64,000 nucleotides of DNA from Elymus sibiricus (lineage: Eukaryota; Streptophyta; Magnoliopsida; Poales; Poaceae). Made by a program: the position numbers and the translations under genes. The stretch lies in the NCBI GenBank assembly GCA_039707655.1, contig CM077672.1:356420031-356484030 (forward strand). Direction: 5' to 3'. The notes beneath the pieces are model-generated. The model ran no database searches. It saw nothing but the letters and a program-made list of their open reading frames with translations, and was not told where the DNA came from. Shown in pieces: positions 34,212 through 44,692 of the stretch (positions within the stretch are counted from its first letter, which is position 1; each line of letters starts with the position of its first letter).

Positions 34212-34560
34212 CTTCAATATTCTAATACTTACGACGGTAGAAGTGCATATGATGATTAGACTTTCATAGGCTTCCTAACTGTTGCATAACTTGCCCCATC
34301 CTTCATTGTGATATTTCGAATGGAAGATATTCAAACGTGGCTCAACGGCAGGTTTGACGGCCCCGTGGAGCGTAGTCTTGCTAAATCACAACCAGCCTCT
34401 ATAACATGACAAATAATTAATTCAAATCTAGAGTTACCTCCTCATCTCTGTCACAAATACATTTACATCGGTTTATAATACTTCGAATCCAGTGATCTAA
34501 ACGATCTTATAAAAGTTTACAGAGGGAGTAGCTAACAATTTTGTTGCTCGCATAAGACCA
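34212..34560. other. Array upstream-flank copy with Stowaway remnant
   Basis: Sequence like the far-upstream part of unit C (GCATAACTTGCCCCATCCTTCAT compares with GCATCACTTGCTGCACCCTTCAT near 33760). At about 34434-34530, ACCTCCTCATCTCTGTCACAAAT ... TTTACAGAGGGAGTA looks like a decayed Stowaway-type MITE. No gene. Confidence 0.4.
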
Positions 34561-35018
34561 AAGATTAAAATCGCGGGCAATCTGATTTCGCGGCAACTTT
34601 TCCCAGCCGCTATAGCGGGCTATTGCGGCCGCTAAGCCAGTTAGCGGCAAGTAAATACATTGCATATTCTGCAGTAAAACAGGGTATTTTCATCACGAAA
34701 ATAGAGGATTTTCAGCAGCAAAACAGAGGATTTTCAGAAGAATGAAGATTAACATGCCATGGTGCAGATCCATAGTGCTCCTGAAGCAGGGGCATGGTGA
34801 AGAACTGAAGATTGACATGGTGAGTTGGTGACCTACTTCGGTCCTTGCTATCAAGCACGGACAGAGGCGACATGCGTGCACCTGCTGGCGACGTACTTCG
34901 TTCCTACATGTTTTTCTTGTTATCCGCCACTACAACCACGCTCTAAAACAAACACAGACGCACATACACGTACGTAATCTATAAACTTTGGTCAGGAAGT
35001 GCATCTGGTTCTTGCCGC

Positions 35019-35174
35019 CTACTTCACAAAACATTTCATCTCCTTGGACTTGAGAGCCAGCTTAACTCTCCTCTTCTTCTTGTAGTACCGTAACTGTTTT
35101 AGCTTTCCATCCAGCTCAGACCTGATGCTCTTGATCTCCCATGAAATCGCGCAAAAACTGTCCTTACGGACCAT
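35019..35174 (-). pseudogene. Short basic ORF, probable gene fragment
   Basis: A 51-codon minus-strand frame with its own ATG (35172-35174) and TAG stop. It is rich in Lys/Arg with a heptad-like pattern (IKSIRSELDGKLKQLRYYKK, then KRRVKLALKSKEM). This could be a coiled-coil C-terminus or a captured exon. I do not recognise the family. The surrounding 34.56-35.34 kb shows nothing else I can support. Confidence 0.25.
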
Positions 35175-35349
35175 TGTAAACTTTTATTATCACTGTCCTC
35201 TCCCCACTTCAAGCTAATTATTCCCAAACATTCCGACGTGCAGCTGTAGAGAAATCGTTCAGGCATTCAAAAATAAACCCAAACTGAGACACATATGAGA
35301 TATTACACAAATATTTTTCGCTAGCTCATAGGGGTGTTGTCCGCGTCTA

Positions 35350-36200
35350 GTTAATTTATACTCCCTCCGGTTCAAACTATAATGTGTACTACTCTTTCAA
35401 AACGTCAAACTTTGACCAGTTTTATGGAGAAAATATCAGTGTCCGCAATACCAAACCATTATACTTTGCAAGAAAAGCTCTTTTGCCTATAGGCGAGCAA
35501 CCGACCACCGGCCCAAAAGAGCGTGACTCATAAGCATATTATAGGGTTAGCCGGCTTTCTTGGTTTTTGTGTTCGTTCCTTGGATCTAGTTTCTGTTGTG
35601 TTCCGGTTTCGGTTTTTTTTTTGTTGTATTTCTTTGGGTCTTTTCCTTGTTTTCTTCTTTCCCATTTTCTATTTTCTATTTTTATTTCTCTTTTCCCTTT
35701 TTTTGACCTTTCAGTTTTCCATTCTTTTGGTTTACTTTTTTACTTTTTTTTTTACTTTTGCTCCACATTTTGTTCTTCTTTTTCTTATTTCATTTTCTCT
35801 TTTTCCCTGTTTCGTTTTTCCTGTTCTTTTGTTTCCATTTCCCCCTTTTCTCTTTCTTCACTTATTTCATTTTCATTTTTTTGGTTTATTTTCGAGATAT
35901 TAATTTTGTTAAATACTTTGTTGGGATATTAAAAATGTTCTTTATGGATCGAAATTGTTCAATGTATTATTAAAAAGTTTATCATACACATAAAAAATGT
36001 TATCATATTTTAAAAAATCATTCTATAATTTACAAATATTCAAAAAATTTAATCATGAACTTAAAATATTCATCATTTTTGTAAGAAAAGTTACCATGTA
36101 TTAAATATTCTATTTGAAAAATCATTGTGTATTAAAAAAGATCTCTGACACAACTAAAAGTTATATCAAAGTTCTTTGAATTTATTGTCTCTGGCTCCAT
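35350..36200. repeat. Truncated Stowaway end, then polypyrimidine tract and AT-rich repeats
   Basis: ACTCCCTCCGGTTCAAACT at ~35362 is the 5' end of a Stowaway-type MITE without a visible partner. At 35570-35890 there is an almost pure T/C tract, whose translation gives the Phe/Leu-rich frames at 35523-35973; these are not proteins. From 35900 on, repeats of AAAAATGTTATC / AAAATCAT style match the array elements at 46-48 and 57-61 kb. Confidence 0.5.
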
Positions 36201-36716
36201 CCTTTGCACTTTCACTTTTCCTCAAGCCTCGGTGCAAAAGCTATAGAACACCAAACCTGCACAAGCTGGGCTAACACCATAGCTTTTGAAAAGCCGCATG
36301 AGCCGCTCGTTCCGACGGATGAGAACATAAAATCATTGAAACGCACTGTGGCCGGGGACACACCCTTTGCATGGTAGGTTGTCGGACTGCTGCTTTGTTG
36401 CCGTATTGTCGAGGAAGAGATCGAGAACACAAAAGAGTGAAACAAGATAACCACTTTCCGCCATTACGGCTTTGACGGGACGAAGCGCCGGATGATAATC
36501 CATGGATCTAATACTTATGATCCGCGGGACAACACCACAAACTCCTTGATGTGTGCCTGACAGCCATGTTGACCACACCTGGACAGGGACGGAGTCATGC
36601 AACTTTTATTCCATGCGATGTTGCCTCCACCGTTGAGCCGCCACTTTTATTCCATGCGATGTTGCCTCCAACTTTTATTCCATGCAACTTTAATACTTAT
36701 AATCCACGGACATGCG
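36200..36716 (+). other. Unassigned sequence with a ~28-bp tandem repeat
   Basis: Between 36595 and 36720, ACTTTTATTCCATGCGATGT with GTTGCCTCC is repeated about three times. Upstream, one plus frame reads EPLVPTDENIKSLKRTVAGD, which looks protein-like but is short and stop-interrupted. No family is recognised. Confidence 0.3.
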
Positions 36717-37718
36717 ATGTTGCCGCATTTCTTGGCAGAGATAGATCATATGCTGTTTAGGCTTGGTCAGACCAAGGATGGGAAGCTCTGTATGGTTGCG
36801 GCAGATGACTCTGACGCAAAGATAGGAACACTTGTTATTCGTGTTTGGGGAGCCGATGATGACGGTGTTGAGAAATGGATGCTGGAAGATACTTTTTCAC
36901 TGAGTACGTTTGTTGATGTCACTAAGTCTTCAACACAGGATGATACCACGGTGCAGATTGAGGCATTTATCGATGGCTTTCTGTACCTCTGTGCTAAGTA
37001 TGGTGAGCATACCGAGTCCCTCATATCCCTCTGCGTGGATTCACAAACCAAGATTACTGGAGGCAGTGTTGAGGACGCTGGTTCTGTGGGCTGTGGGCAC
37101 AAAAGAAACTCCCTCTGTTTTAGTCACAGCGCCACAATCGCACAAATTTGATTGATGACGATGAAACAAAAGTCATGGAGATAGAGGTCTTTTCTACTTT
37201 GTACTGAGGATGATAAAAACTCGGCAAGCAAAATCACAACATATGCATAACTGACAGCTGTGAGCGATCGTAAATTGAGAATAAGTGCCGACTTCGATAG
37301 CTTTAGGAAAAGGCAGAAAGAGAGTTGATGGAATTTATGCTATCTTGCTGTGGATTGAGTTTCAGGCCTTTTTATTCTTATCTTGACTAGTTGTCCGTCA
37401 TGGGTCACTATTTATATTCTTATCTTGACTAGTTGACCATCATGGGTCCACTATTTATATTCTTATTAATCCAGTAATTTTTATCATTTGACTCTAACCT
37501 CACTTTTCCATTATGGAACTCAGTTTCCTTTTGATTGGTTTTTTTTTTTGCTTGGTTTTGGAAGTTCTAGAGAGTTATTTAAGTTCAGCAGTAATTATTA
37601 TGGGTTTACTACAAAGAGAAATTAGCTTATTTTGCATAGTTTTGCTTTGTCATGTCCGCTTGCATACATTAAGAACTACTCCTCTGGTAATAGTTTACAG
37701 AGGTAGTATTAACATGTA
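36717..37718 (+). pseudogene. Truncated duplicate of the 53-kb F-box gene (3' half)
   Basis: Starts in the middle of the gene at TTGCCGCATTTCTTGG and follows the intact copy closely (LGQTKDGKLCMV, VWGADDDGVEKWMLEDTF, DDTTVQIEAFIDGF). It then joins SLCV directly to DSQTKITGG. Relative to the intact locus, ~620 bp (end of exon 1 plus intron) are missing. A 5-bp TGTGG insertion in the second-exon homologue breaks the frame. Downstream, the 3' region is also shared, less a ~270-bp piece (55465-55730 of the intact copy), up to the Stowaway at 37719. The F-box domain is absent. Confidence 0.82.
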
Positions 37719-37801
37719 CTCCCTCCGTCCCAAAAATAAATGTCGTTGATTTAGTATAAAGTTGTAGTAAATCAGCGACACTTATTTGGGGACGTAGGGA
37801 G
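37719..37801. mobile_element. Stowaway MITE, 83 bp
   Basis: CTCCCTCCGTCCCAAAAATA at one end and its inverse ending GTAGGGAG at the other, flanked by TA at 37717-37718 and 37802-37803. The arms nearly pair completely (TCGTTGATTTAGT / AGTAAATCAGCGA). Confidence 0.9.
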
Positions 37802-37803
37802 TA

Positions 37804-37965
37804 TACAATAAAACATACTCTTCGCAAAGTTCTCTCGGTGCAATTTTTAGTTGAAAATTAGTCATTAAAATAATAAAAATCCTCAAAAAAGTCCTTAGAC
37901 TTGAGAAAAAGCCTTCTAGGCCGGAAAAAGTATATTACTTTTATATGCACGAATGCCAAATTAAG
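37804..37965 (+). other. Unit F: isolated 3' flank of the peptide-gene array
   Basis: ACATACTCTTCGCAAAG..., TTGAAAATTAGTCATTAAAA and GTCCTTAGACTTGAG match unit A (19560-19640 and 29818-29843) and unit B (33400-33500). No promoter or coding part is present: the F-box duplicate and the Stowaway abut it on the left and the Helitrons follow. Confidence 0.6.
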
Positions 37966-38244
37966 TCACATCCATATCATTGGAAAAGTTGTTGTGGTAC
38001 TTTAGCATCGTAGCAGCTACACATATCGCATCCCAACTTGGTAGGGGTAGAGGTAGAGAGGGAAAGCGAGACTGAATTGTATAGATACGTCTTTACCTAA
38101 TTTTTTTTTTAATCTTTCCCTAATAATAAAGCAGCTACTGCTTCTGTCGTACGTCGTCGGCAATTTTACAGAAAAGTCCTTGCGTTTTCTGGTAATAGAA
38201 CCCGCAGTCCTTTTTATAAGTTAAAAAAAACGTTTCGTTTTATT

Positions 38245-39240
38245 TTACGTAACGCCCCGTGGCTTATCCATTCCCGTCCTCCACCGCCGGGCTGACGGGC
38301 GAGGAGGCGATGGAGCTCGGGGCGGGGCCTTTTCGCCGGCGACGCAAGGCCGAGGGGGCGGTGTGCGGGCGCGAGGAGGCGAGGTCGAGGGGGCGGTGTG
38401 CGGGCGCGAGGAGGGGCGGCGTGCAGGCGCAGGAGGACGAGGAGGCAGGGTCGAGGAGGGCGGCGCGCGGGCGCAGGAGGATGTCGGCCGCCGGCTTCCG
38501 GCGAGGGAGCTCCGGCTGAGCCTTGACGCCGGCGACGCAAGGCCGAGAGGGCAGCGTGCGGGCGCGAGGAGACGGGATCGAGGAGGCGCAGGAGGACGCC
38601 GCAGGTGGATGGGGGCTTGGCGAGGGCGTCGACGGTCGCGAGGGCGCCGGCGGCGGCCAGCGTGCTCGCTTGGGAGGATGGCGGCTTCCCGGTCGGTTCC
38701 ATGGGAGAAAAGAGAGAACACGGTGGTGAGGGAGAGAAAAGGGGAGAAAAGAGGGGCGGTGCGGCGACCCAGGCACGAGCTCGCCGGAGCCGGGTGATGG
38801 CGGATGAATCATCCCCTTCTCTCCATGGCTGCGACAGCTCAGGCAGCGGTCAGATCCGCCCTCTCTCCCTCACTCCTCGCGCTGGAGAACCTAGCTGACC
38901 GACGGCGATGATGACGGTGGTGGCTACCTCGATGACAGTGGTACGGCATAGAATCCCCTCCGCCCCTTCTCTTCTCCATCGACGACCGCTTGAATCCCGA
39001 GAGGAGAGGAGAGGGAGATCCATGGCGGCGGCAAGATCCGCGCCTGGACCGGACCTGCTCGTCAAGGAGACCACGCCGTGGAGCTGCTCGTCAAGGTCCG
39101 ACCTTGGTGAGTGGCGTGCCCTTCGTACCTCCCCTTCCCTGATGCTATTTTCTCCCTCTCGCAGGCAAACACCCAACGTCGCCGTGGACCAGTAGCTCAA
39201 GCAGTCATGTTCCTGATGGTGATGGGGTTCCCTCACCATC
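38245..39240 (+). pseudogene. GC-rich gene-like capture in Helitron 1
   Basis: Very GC-rich sequence (38260-38780) with long frames on both strands in all phases, typical of a cereal first-exon or leader region rather than real overlapping genes. At 39021-39109 an ATG-led exon (MAAARSAPGPDLLVKETTPW...) ends in a good donor, CTTG|GTGAGT. A CTCGCAG acceptor follows at about 39167. I cannot assign a family. The structure fits a captured host-gene 5' part. Confidence 0.35.
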
Positions 39241-40978
39241 TGCAGGTCGTCATCCTTAAGGCTTCCACCATCTGCATGTCTTCCTTCTTCTCTCCCCCTC
39301 TATTGGATTCCATTCGATTCACTGCTCTGCTGGTGAAGCTCCCTCTCTTCTCTGCTGCAGTGTCTACAGTAGACTGCTTGCACCTTTTGTGCAAATATCT
39401 GATTGTATATGGATGGAATGGGTGGATTGCAGGGTCTGGTAGATTTGGAAAGGACGAACAGGGCACTGAACTTTTATATACATGCGTATGGTACATCCCA
39501 ATTAAGCATATTTGTTTTTCTGTTCTGAACAGGGTACTGAACTTGATAATTTTACCTTTATGTTCTGAATTGTAGATTTGTAAGAATATTATGTTATGTA
39601 AGAACATGGAGGTGCAGTCACCCGAGGTGAAGAAGCTCCGTCACCTACCTCTACCTCCTCCACTAGGCTGACATGTATGCTAATCCACCCTCATCTGCAT
39701 CGCTTCCTCCCAGCCTGTGATTTATTACTTGGAGAATCTTGTTCTTTAATCATATACACAAATCTGTCCATGCTTAAATGTGGTCATTATGTTGTGGAAC
39801 AGGAGAAGCAATATAGTGTTCTCTAGCAGCTGCAAACCTGTCTATGCTTGATTTGGACCAAGAATTATTGTGTTGCCTATTGATATGTAAACATATTTTT
39901 TTGGTTGTCACAGAAAGATACCGTGCTACTACATAAGTTTGAGTCAAACAAATTAAATTTGGAATAAGATCTCTGAAAGTAATAAAGCGCCTCTTGAATG
40001 CATGGAAACAAAAAGTTAGATATCTCAGAGGTACTTCATATATTCTGAAAGTGGCGCACATGGATATGTATATTCTTGGTTAACTTTATGTTCTATTTCT
40101 GTTGTACATGCTCCAAGAGTAAATGTGTTATTCTGAAAGGAGATGAAGTGAATTGTCTTCTACTGCAACCAATGGACATTTCGTTCTACACATATGTAAT
40201 GATATTGTAGTGCCACTTGATTTTCTTTAAAATTTCAGTAACAGTTGAGCAATATTGGCCTTTCCTTTCCTGTATTACATAGTGATCAGTGAGTCAAAGC
40301 TCATGGAGATGGTCTGTTACTGATTGTTGCATCTATAGAGCTCACTAAGATAATATTTGCTGGTTCATCTAACTTATTTGATCTATATGTTGTTTTTACC
40401 TACAACACGAAGAGAAAAACAAGATCAATTAGTTCATCAATATTAAATTGTATATTGTGTATAAGTTCTGCTGGTTCCAGTCATAGCATGCCAGCATCTA
40501 ATCCTTGCAGCAACACCTGGACTACACTTTGGATATTTTCCTATACATTTGACATTAAAGTTATACCAACTTGCATCCATCGATCACTAGCTATTACATT
40601 CAGTAGGTAATTATCCGATGTCAATGGAACATTCAAATAGGACCTCTTATTGTACACAATTGTTTATGCTTTGACAAATCACAACGTAGAAATCAATTTT
40701 AAGATAATCAATAATTATAATAAAATGAAGGATTACTTTTTAAAAAGAAAAACAAGGGGTTGTTAATATGTTTAAATGTGAGGATTTGCAGTACTGTAGG
40801 TCCTTACCTCTTCTTTTCCAAAGTAGGGAAGACAAAAAAAAATATGACCCCACTAATCAGTACATGCAACAGTGAGGAACTGGGCAAAAGGGGAGCTTGG
40901 CTGCCAACGGGGTGATGGACAGATTGTAGGGGGTGCTTGCCTCATATCTTCAATGTGAGAATATTGATTTCTCTTCTA

Positions 40979-41136
40979 CTCCCTCCGTTTCTAAATATAA
41001 GTCTTTATAGGGATTTAAATACAAACTACATACAGATATATATAGACATATTTTAGAATGTAGATTCACTCATTTTGCTTCGTATGTAGTCCGTAGTGGA
41101 ATCTCTGAAATGACTTACGTTTAGGAACAGAAGGAG
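40979..41136. mobile_element. Stowaway MITE, 158 bp
   Basis: CTCCCTCCGTTTCTAAATAT at the left and inverse CGTTTAGGAACAGAAGGAG at the right, flanked by TA at 40977-40978 and 41137-41138. Internal sequence resembles the common Triticeae Stowaway with AAGTCTTT / GACTTACG arms. Confidence 0.88.
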
Positions 41137-41764
41137 TATCGGTTAGTAAGCATTTTCCAAATTGTGCGGAAAAAATGTTCAGGAGTTAATCTACTTTGCT
41201 TACTATTAATGCGAGATGGCAGAATACTTTGCTTACTGTTCTCTTCAATTATTTCTAGATTATAAGGATGCCAATGTTCAGGAGTTAATCTACTGCAGAA
41301 AAATGACGCACCATTGTCAAGTTGGTAGGAAATCAGCCTGTTGTATCTGTTTTTTTTTTGCTTTTGGCATGCCCATCGACTCTGTTAACACCAAACAAAG
41401 TAACAAACTTGACAAAACTGAAACTCATCTCCCAGATTTCTCTATGCACCGCCATAGATTCTGATATGTCCATTGTCTTTAAGACATTTTGTATGTATCT
41501 GGAAGCTAATTCAGCATGACCCACGAGTGTTTATTTGTATGTTAGTGTGATAGCATCTCACAGAAAATATTGACAGAATAAAGGGAAACATATATTAGGT
41601 GTGTGTTATAAGAATCAGTAGTCCATGCTGCCATTGTCATGCAAAAATTACGATAACTTTTTGAGTACTTGGGTTATCCAGGTTCTTATATACAGGTTCC
41701 CTTTGTTGTAGGGTGTGCTTTCCATCTATGTTCAAAATTATTTTATTTGAAAGAAATTCAGTAA

Positions 41765-42070
41765 AAGTGCTCTTTCTTTCTGTCTGCTCTTCAAACTCAA
41801 CCTCGGTCATCATTTCCTTTTAATAATATTAAATAATGTCACCACTCATATAGTGTTTCAAAATATCGCGTCTTACCCGAATTTAAGAATGTATTAGAAA
41901 ACAACACCAACTCACGATGTATTAGAAGTGCTCTTTTCTACACTCCAGAATTCTTTCTGACTGCTCCCTCAACTCAACCTCGGTCGTCATTTCCTTCTAA
42001 TAATATTAAATAATGTCTCCACTCATATAGTGTTTCAAAATATTGCTTCCTATCCGAATTTAAGAATGTA
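41765..42070 (+). repeat. ~177-bp tandem duplication in Helitron 1
   Basis: ACTCAACCTCGGTC at 41795 recurs at 41972, and the following ~90 bp (TAATAATATTAAATAATGTC, CATATAGTGTTTCAAAATAT) are near-identical in both copies. The second copy runs into the gene fragment at 42055. Confidence 0.7.
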
Positions 42071-42263
42071 TGAGAAGCATTTATCTGCTGGCAGGCTGCA
42101 GACAGGGGAATCCACCCACCTTGTGACAGTTGAAGAGAACAAGGTGCTAGCGGACTCACATGAGAGCTTTATGATCCAGATAAGGTTGATCCTAGCCAAG
42201 GGGCATTCAAGTGATGTGGATGCTGAAACTGTAACACGAGTCAAGAAGAAACTTATTGTTTGA
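42055..42263 (+). pseudogene. Exon-like gene fragment in Helitron 1
   Basis: The C-terminal ~66 codons of a 77-codon frame ending at TGA 42261-42263 read as ordinary protein: MYEKHLSAGRLQTGESTHLV, then IQIRLILAKG and VTRVKKKLIV. A plausible acceptor (GAATTTAAG|A) precedes it near 42065. The amino-acid composition is balanced, unlike the shadow frames around it. I do not recognise the family. Most likely a last exon captured from a host gene. Confidence 0.4.
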
Positions 42264-43217
42264 AGAGTTCGAGTGTCTTGTCCATGGTGAACCATTGATG
42301 GATTTGAGGGAAGACGTACAGACTGATTCCTATAACCTTTCTATTTTTTTGCTAGGCTCATTCAGTAGCTTTTGTGATAACAGTTGTGGCAAACTTTTGT
42401 TAGTGCTGGAGCTCCCAGAGTAGAAGGGTACTCTTTGCTTCTCTGTTTCCTATAGTCGGCTTACTTCTGAAGGTACATGCTCAGATTCTTTGGCCTCAGA
42501 AGGTGTTGACTAAAGCCTTGATGTACTATCAACATTTTTCGGCTAATAGAGGGACAGTCGTGTTCATTGTAAAGGAAATGAATTAATATTTATGTTAACA
42601 AATTATATCGGGGAATGCTAATAGAGGCCATTTTGACATGCCTGCGCGCGGCTCTGCTTTAGATGAGGATGGAAAAATACATTGAGATACTTGCTTCCCG
42701 CTTATGCTACACACAATCTACATGACATGCCATGCCATGCGAGTACTGCCAACTTCCGGTACCATCCAACCGTTGTCATGCCGCAACGGGTGTTGGTTGG
42801 ACGGTGGTCGAAGTCGAGGAAGACCCAACCAAAGCAATTTTGTTACCCCGTTGCAACGCACGGGCATATGTGCTATTTTTTTTTTTTAATAATAAAGGGG
42901 CTAATGCTTCTTATTCCTGAAATTTCGTCCGTAATTTTCGTCCGTCCGTCAGCATAATTTCGTCCGTACGATTAATCTGTTTCTGTCCGTCTCGCAGAAT
43001 TTCGTCGATCCGTTTTCCGGTTGCTGTAGGCTTCGCTCCTACCTGGGCCTTGCCCTGCCATCCATCCGCTTGGGCCTCAGCCCGTTCATCCATCTTCTGT
43101 CTCATGTCCCAAAAAGTCTGGTAAAAATAATGGCACTGCAGGATCGATCTATGGACCTACGAACAGTCCACATGATTTGGGTTAGCTGATAGGGGAGAAC
43201 GTTTTGGTTAATAGATA

Positions 43218-43260
43218 GTCCCACATCGTCTTCTTGTACACAACTTCACCAGTTTAAATA
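43218..43260 (+). promoter_or_regulatory. USE plus TATA, snRNA-type promoter motif
   Basis: GTCCCACATCG (43218-43228) is an exact match to the plant snRNA upstream sequence element RTCCCACATCG. TTTAAATA at 43253-43260 follows with 24 intervening bases, close to the spacing of RNA polymerase III-type U6-class genes rather than the longer polymerase II spacing. Initiation would fall near 43280-43290. The downstream sequence matches no U snRNA, 7SL or U3 start that I know. Confidence 0.4.
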
Positions 43261-43895
43261 TGTTTGTGAGTCCAAGACAATAAGCAGCCTGGAATCAAGG
43301 AGTGGGTCAAAAAGGAACTAAGGGGAAAAAGACCGTATATGTTGGCGTAATTAAATTGGATGCATATACGTGACTTGGCATGCTCGGCGAGGCAGTGGAT
43401 ACAGGTTGCGAAGAACATCGGTAGCACAAGCTCACCAATGGAAGGTGGCCGCACATGTGTCGGCGGCAGCGTGGGGCGTCGGTAGGCTGCCGACTACTTG
43501 GTGCAGCGCGTGGGCAGCGCTGGGCCTAAGCGGTTACGGTGGCTACATGAACTGAAAGCAGAGCCCAACCACAGGCCTCTGGTATGATTCAAAGAGCTGC
43601 ATGCGTATGCGTGTATGAGGTCATTTACAACACCATAATAAGCAGTCTAGATCTGTCTCTTTGTTTTCCAAATGTCCAACTAATATGAGAACTTCTAGCC
43701 TTCTAGAACAAGCGTGGTTGGCTGGTTGCTTTTTAACTTTGTTCTAATAAATATTGTATATGGTCAGTTTAGTATGAAAGCCTACTGATCCTGGCAGGGG
43801 TGCTTCTTTTTATTCAGTATTTTACAGTGATATTGGCATTTCTTTATAGTACTCTGTTTGTATTACTTTTACCTTTTTTCCTACATGAACAAGTA

Positions 43896-44042
43896 CTCCC
43901 TCCGTTCATACATGTAAGCTGTTCTAAGTTTGTTCTGAATTAGATGTACATACACATGTTTTAATTTTAATGTATCTGTTCAGTCATTTCAGTACGTGTA
44001 AATGAAATATCCAAAACATCTTATATTGGTGAACGGAGGGAG
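43896..44042. mobile_element. Stowaway MITE, 147 bp
   Basis: CTCCCTCCGTTCATACATGT at the left and inverse TGAACGGAGGGAG at the right, TA at 43894-43895 and 44043-44044. Its right end is included in the following tandem duplication. Confidence 0.88.
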
Positions 44043-44213
44043 TAGTTGCATTGTATTTTTCGTTCTTTATTTTGAATTCCAGTTGCATTGCTTTTGCTCC
44101 TGGCTCTATTGCTATGCTGGACAACGGAGGGAGTAGTTGCATTGTATTTTTCGTTCTTTATTTTGAATTCCAGTTGCATTGTTTTTGCTCCTAGCTCTAT
44201 TGCTATGCTGGAC
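44032..44213. repeat. 91-bp tandem duplication spanning a MITE end
   Basis: AACGGAGGGAGTAGTTGCAT starts at 44032 and again at 44123. The two 91-bp units differ at only two or three positions. The second unit carries an orphan copy of the Stowaway terminus, so the duplication happened after the MITE inserted. Confidence 0.88.
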
Positions 44214-44692
44214 AACGTCTCAAAGTGGACTTTTCCATCATTTCATAAACGTTTGGCAAATCAAGCATGGTCTTCTGGAACCTGTTGTTACCTTTACTTC
44301 TTAGTAGATTTTAAGTTCCAACCACACCTATATCGTCAGGTACTATAATAAGGCTGTTGAATAGTGCATCATCAATCGCGTCTTAAACAAAACTGCTGGC
44401 ATTATTGCTTAGAAGGGATAGCTTAGTGATGCAATCTCTTACTGTAAGGCATCTCAGTGATTGCCGAGTGTATTTTGCTCAAATAGAAAATACTTTTGCT
44501 ACTTGCAAAATTATTTTTAGTGATAAATTATTATTTTGGTTTTTAATAAAAAAATATTTGTACCCGTTGCAACGCACGGGCCTTTTTGCTAGTCTCTTAT
44601 AATTACCGAAAGACAATTCACTGGGGCTCCAGTTCGTGCTCCGTTGCGGATGATGACGACGTCCAACGACAATGGAGGGGAAGGATTGCGTC

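Larger units (their letters stand above)
38113..42876 (+). mobile_element. Helitron-like element 1, non-autonomous
   Basis: The 5' end TCTTTCCCTAATAATAAAGC follows an A. The 3' end has CCCGTTGCAACGCACGGG (about 42847-42864) and then GCTAT at 42872-42876, where CTAG would be expected. The grass Helitron layout (5' TC, 3' hairpin plus CTRR, no target duplication) is otherwise satisfied. About 4.8 kb with no Rep/helicase frame. It contains gene-like GC-rich sequence and a Stowaway. Confidence 0.6.
42877..44592 (+). mobile_element. Helitron-like element 2
   Basis: Starts right after element 1 with a T-rich run and TAATAATAAAGGGGCTAATG, paralleling the 5' end of element 1. It ends with CCCGTTGCAACGCACGGG (44563-44580) and CTAG at 44589-44592, followed by T as expected for insertion between A and T. 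The 5' TC is blurred by the T run. ~1.7 kb, no Rep/helicase. It carries a Stowaway, a 91-bp tandem duplication and a USE-like promoter motif. Confidence 0.55.

Noticed and set aside
35523..35973. Phe/Leu-rich open frames resembling membrane proteins
   Set aside because: They translate a T/C tract in all three frames; no start context, homology or normal composition.
36717..37718. Processed (retroposed) F-box pseudogene
   Set aside because: The missing segment does not end at the predicted donor, there is no poly-A tail or target duplication, and non-transcribed flank is shared.
38214..38898. Several overlapping frames of 68-182 codons on both strands
   Set aside because: Very high GC removes stops in every frame. 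Composition is Arg/Pro/Ala-rich on all of them, and only the ATG-led exon near 39022 has a supporting splice site.
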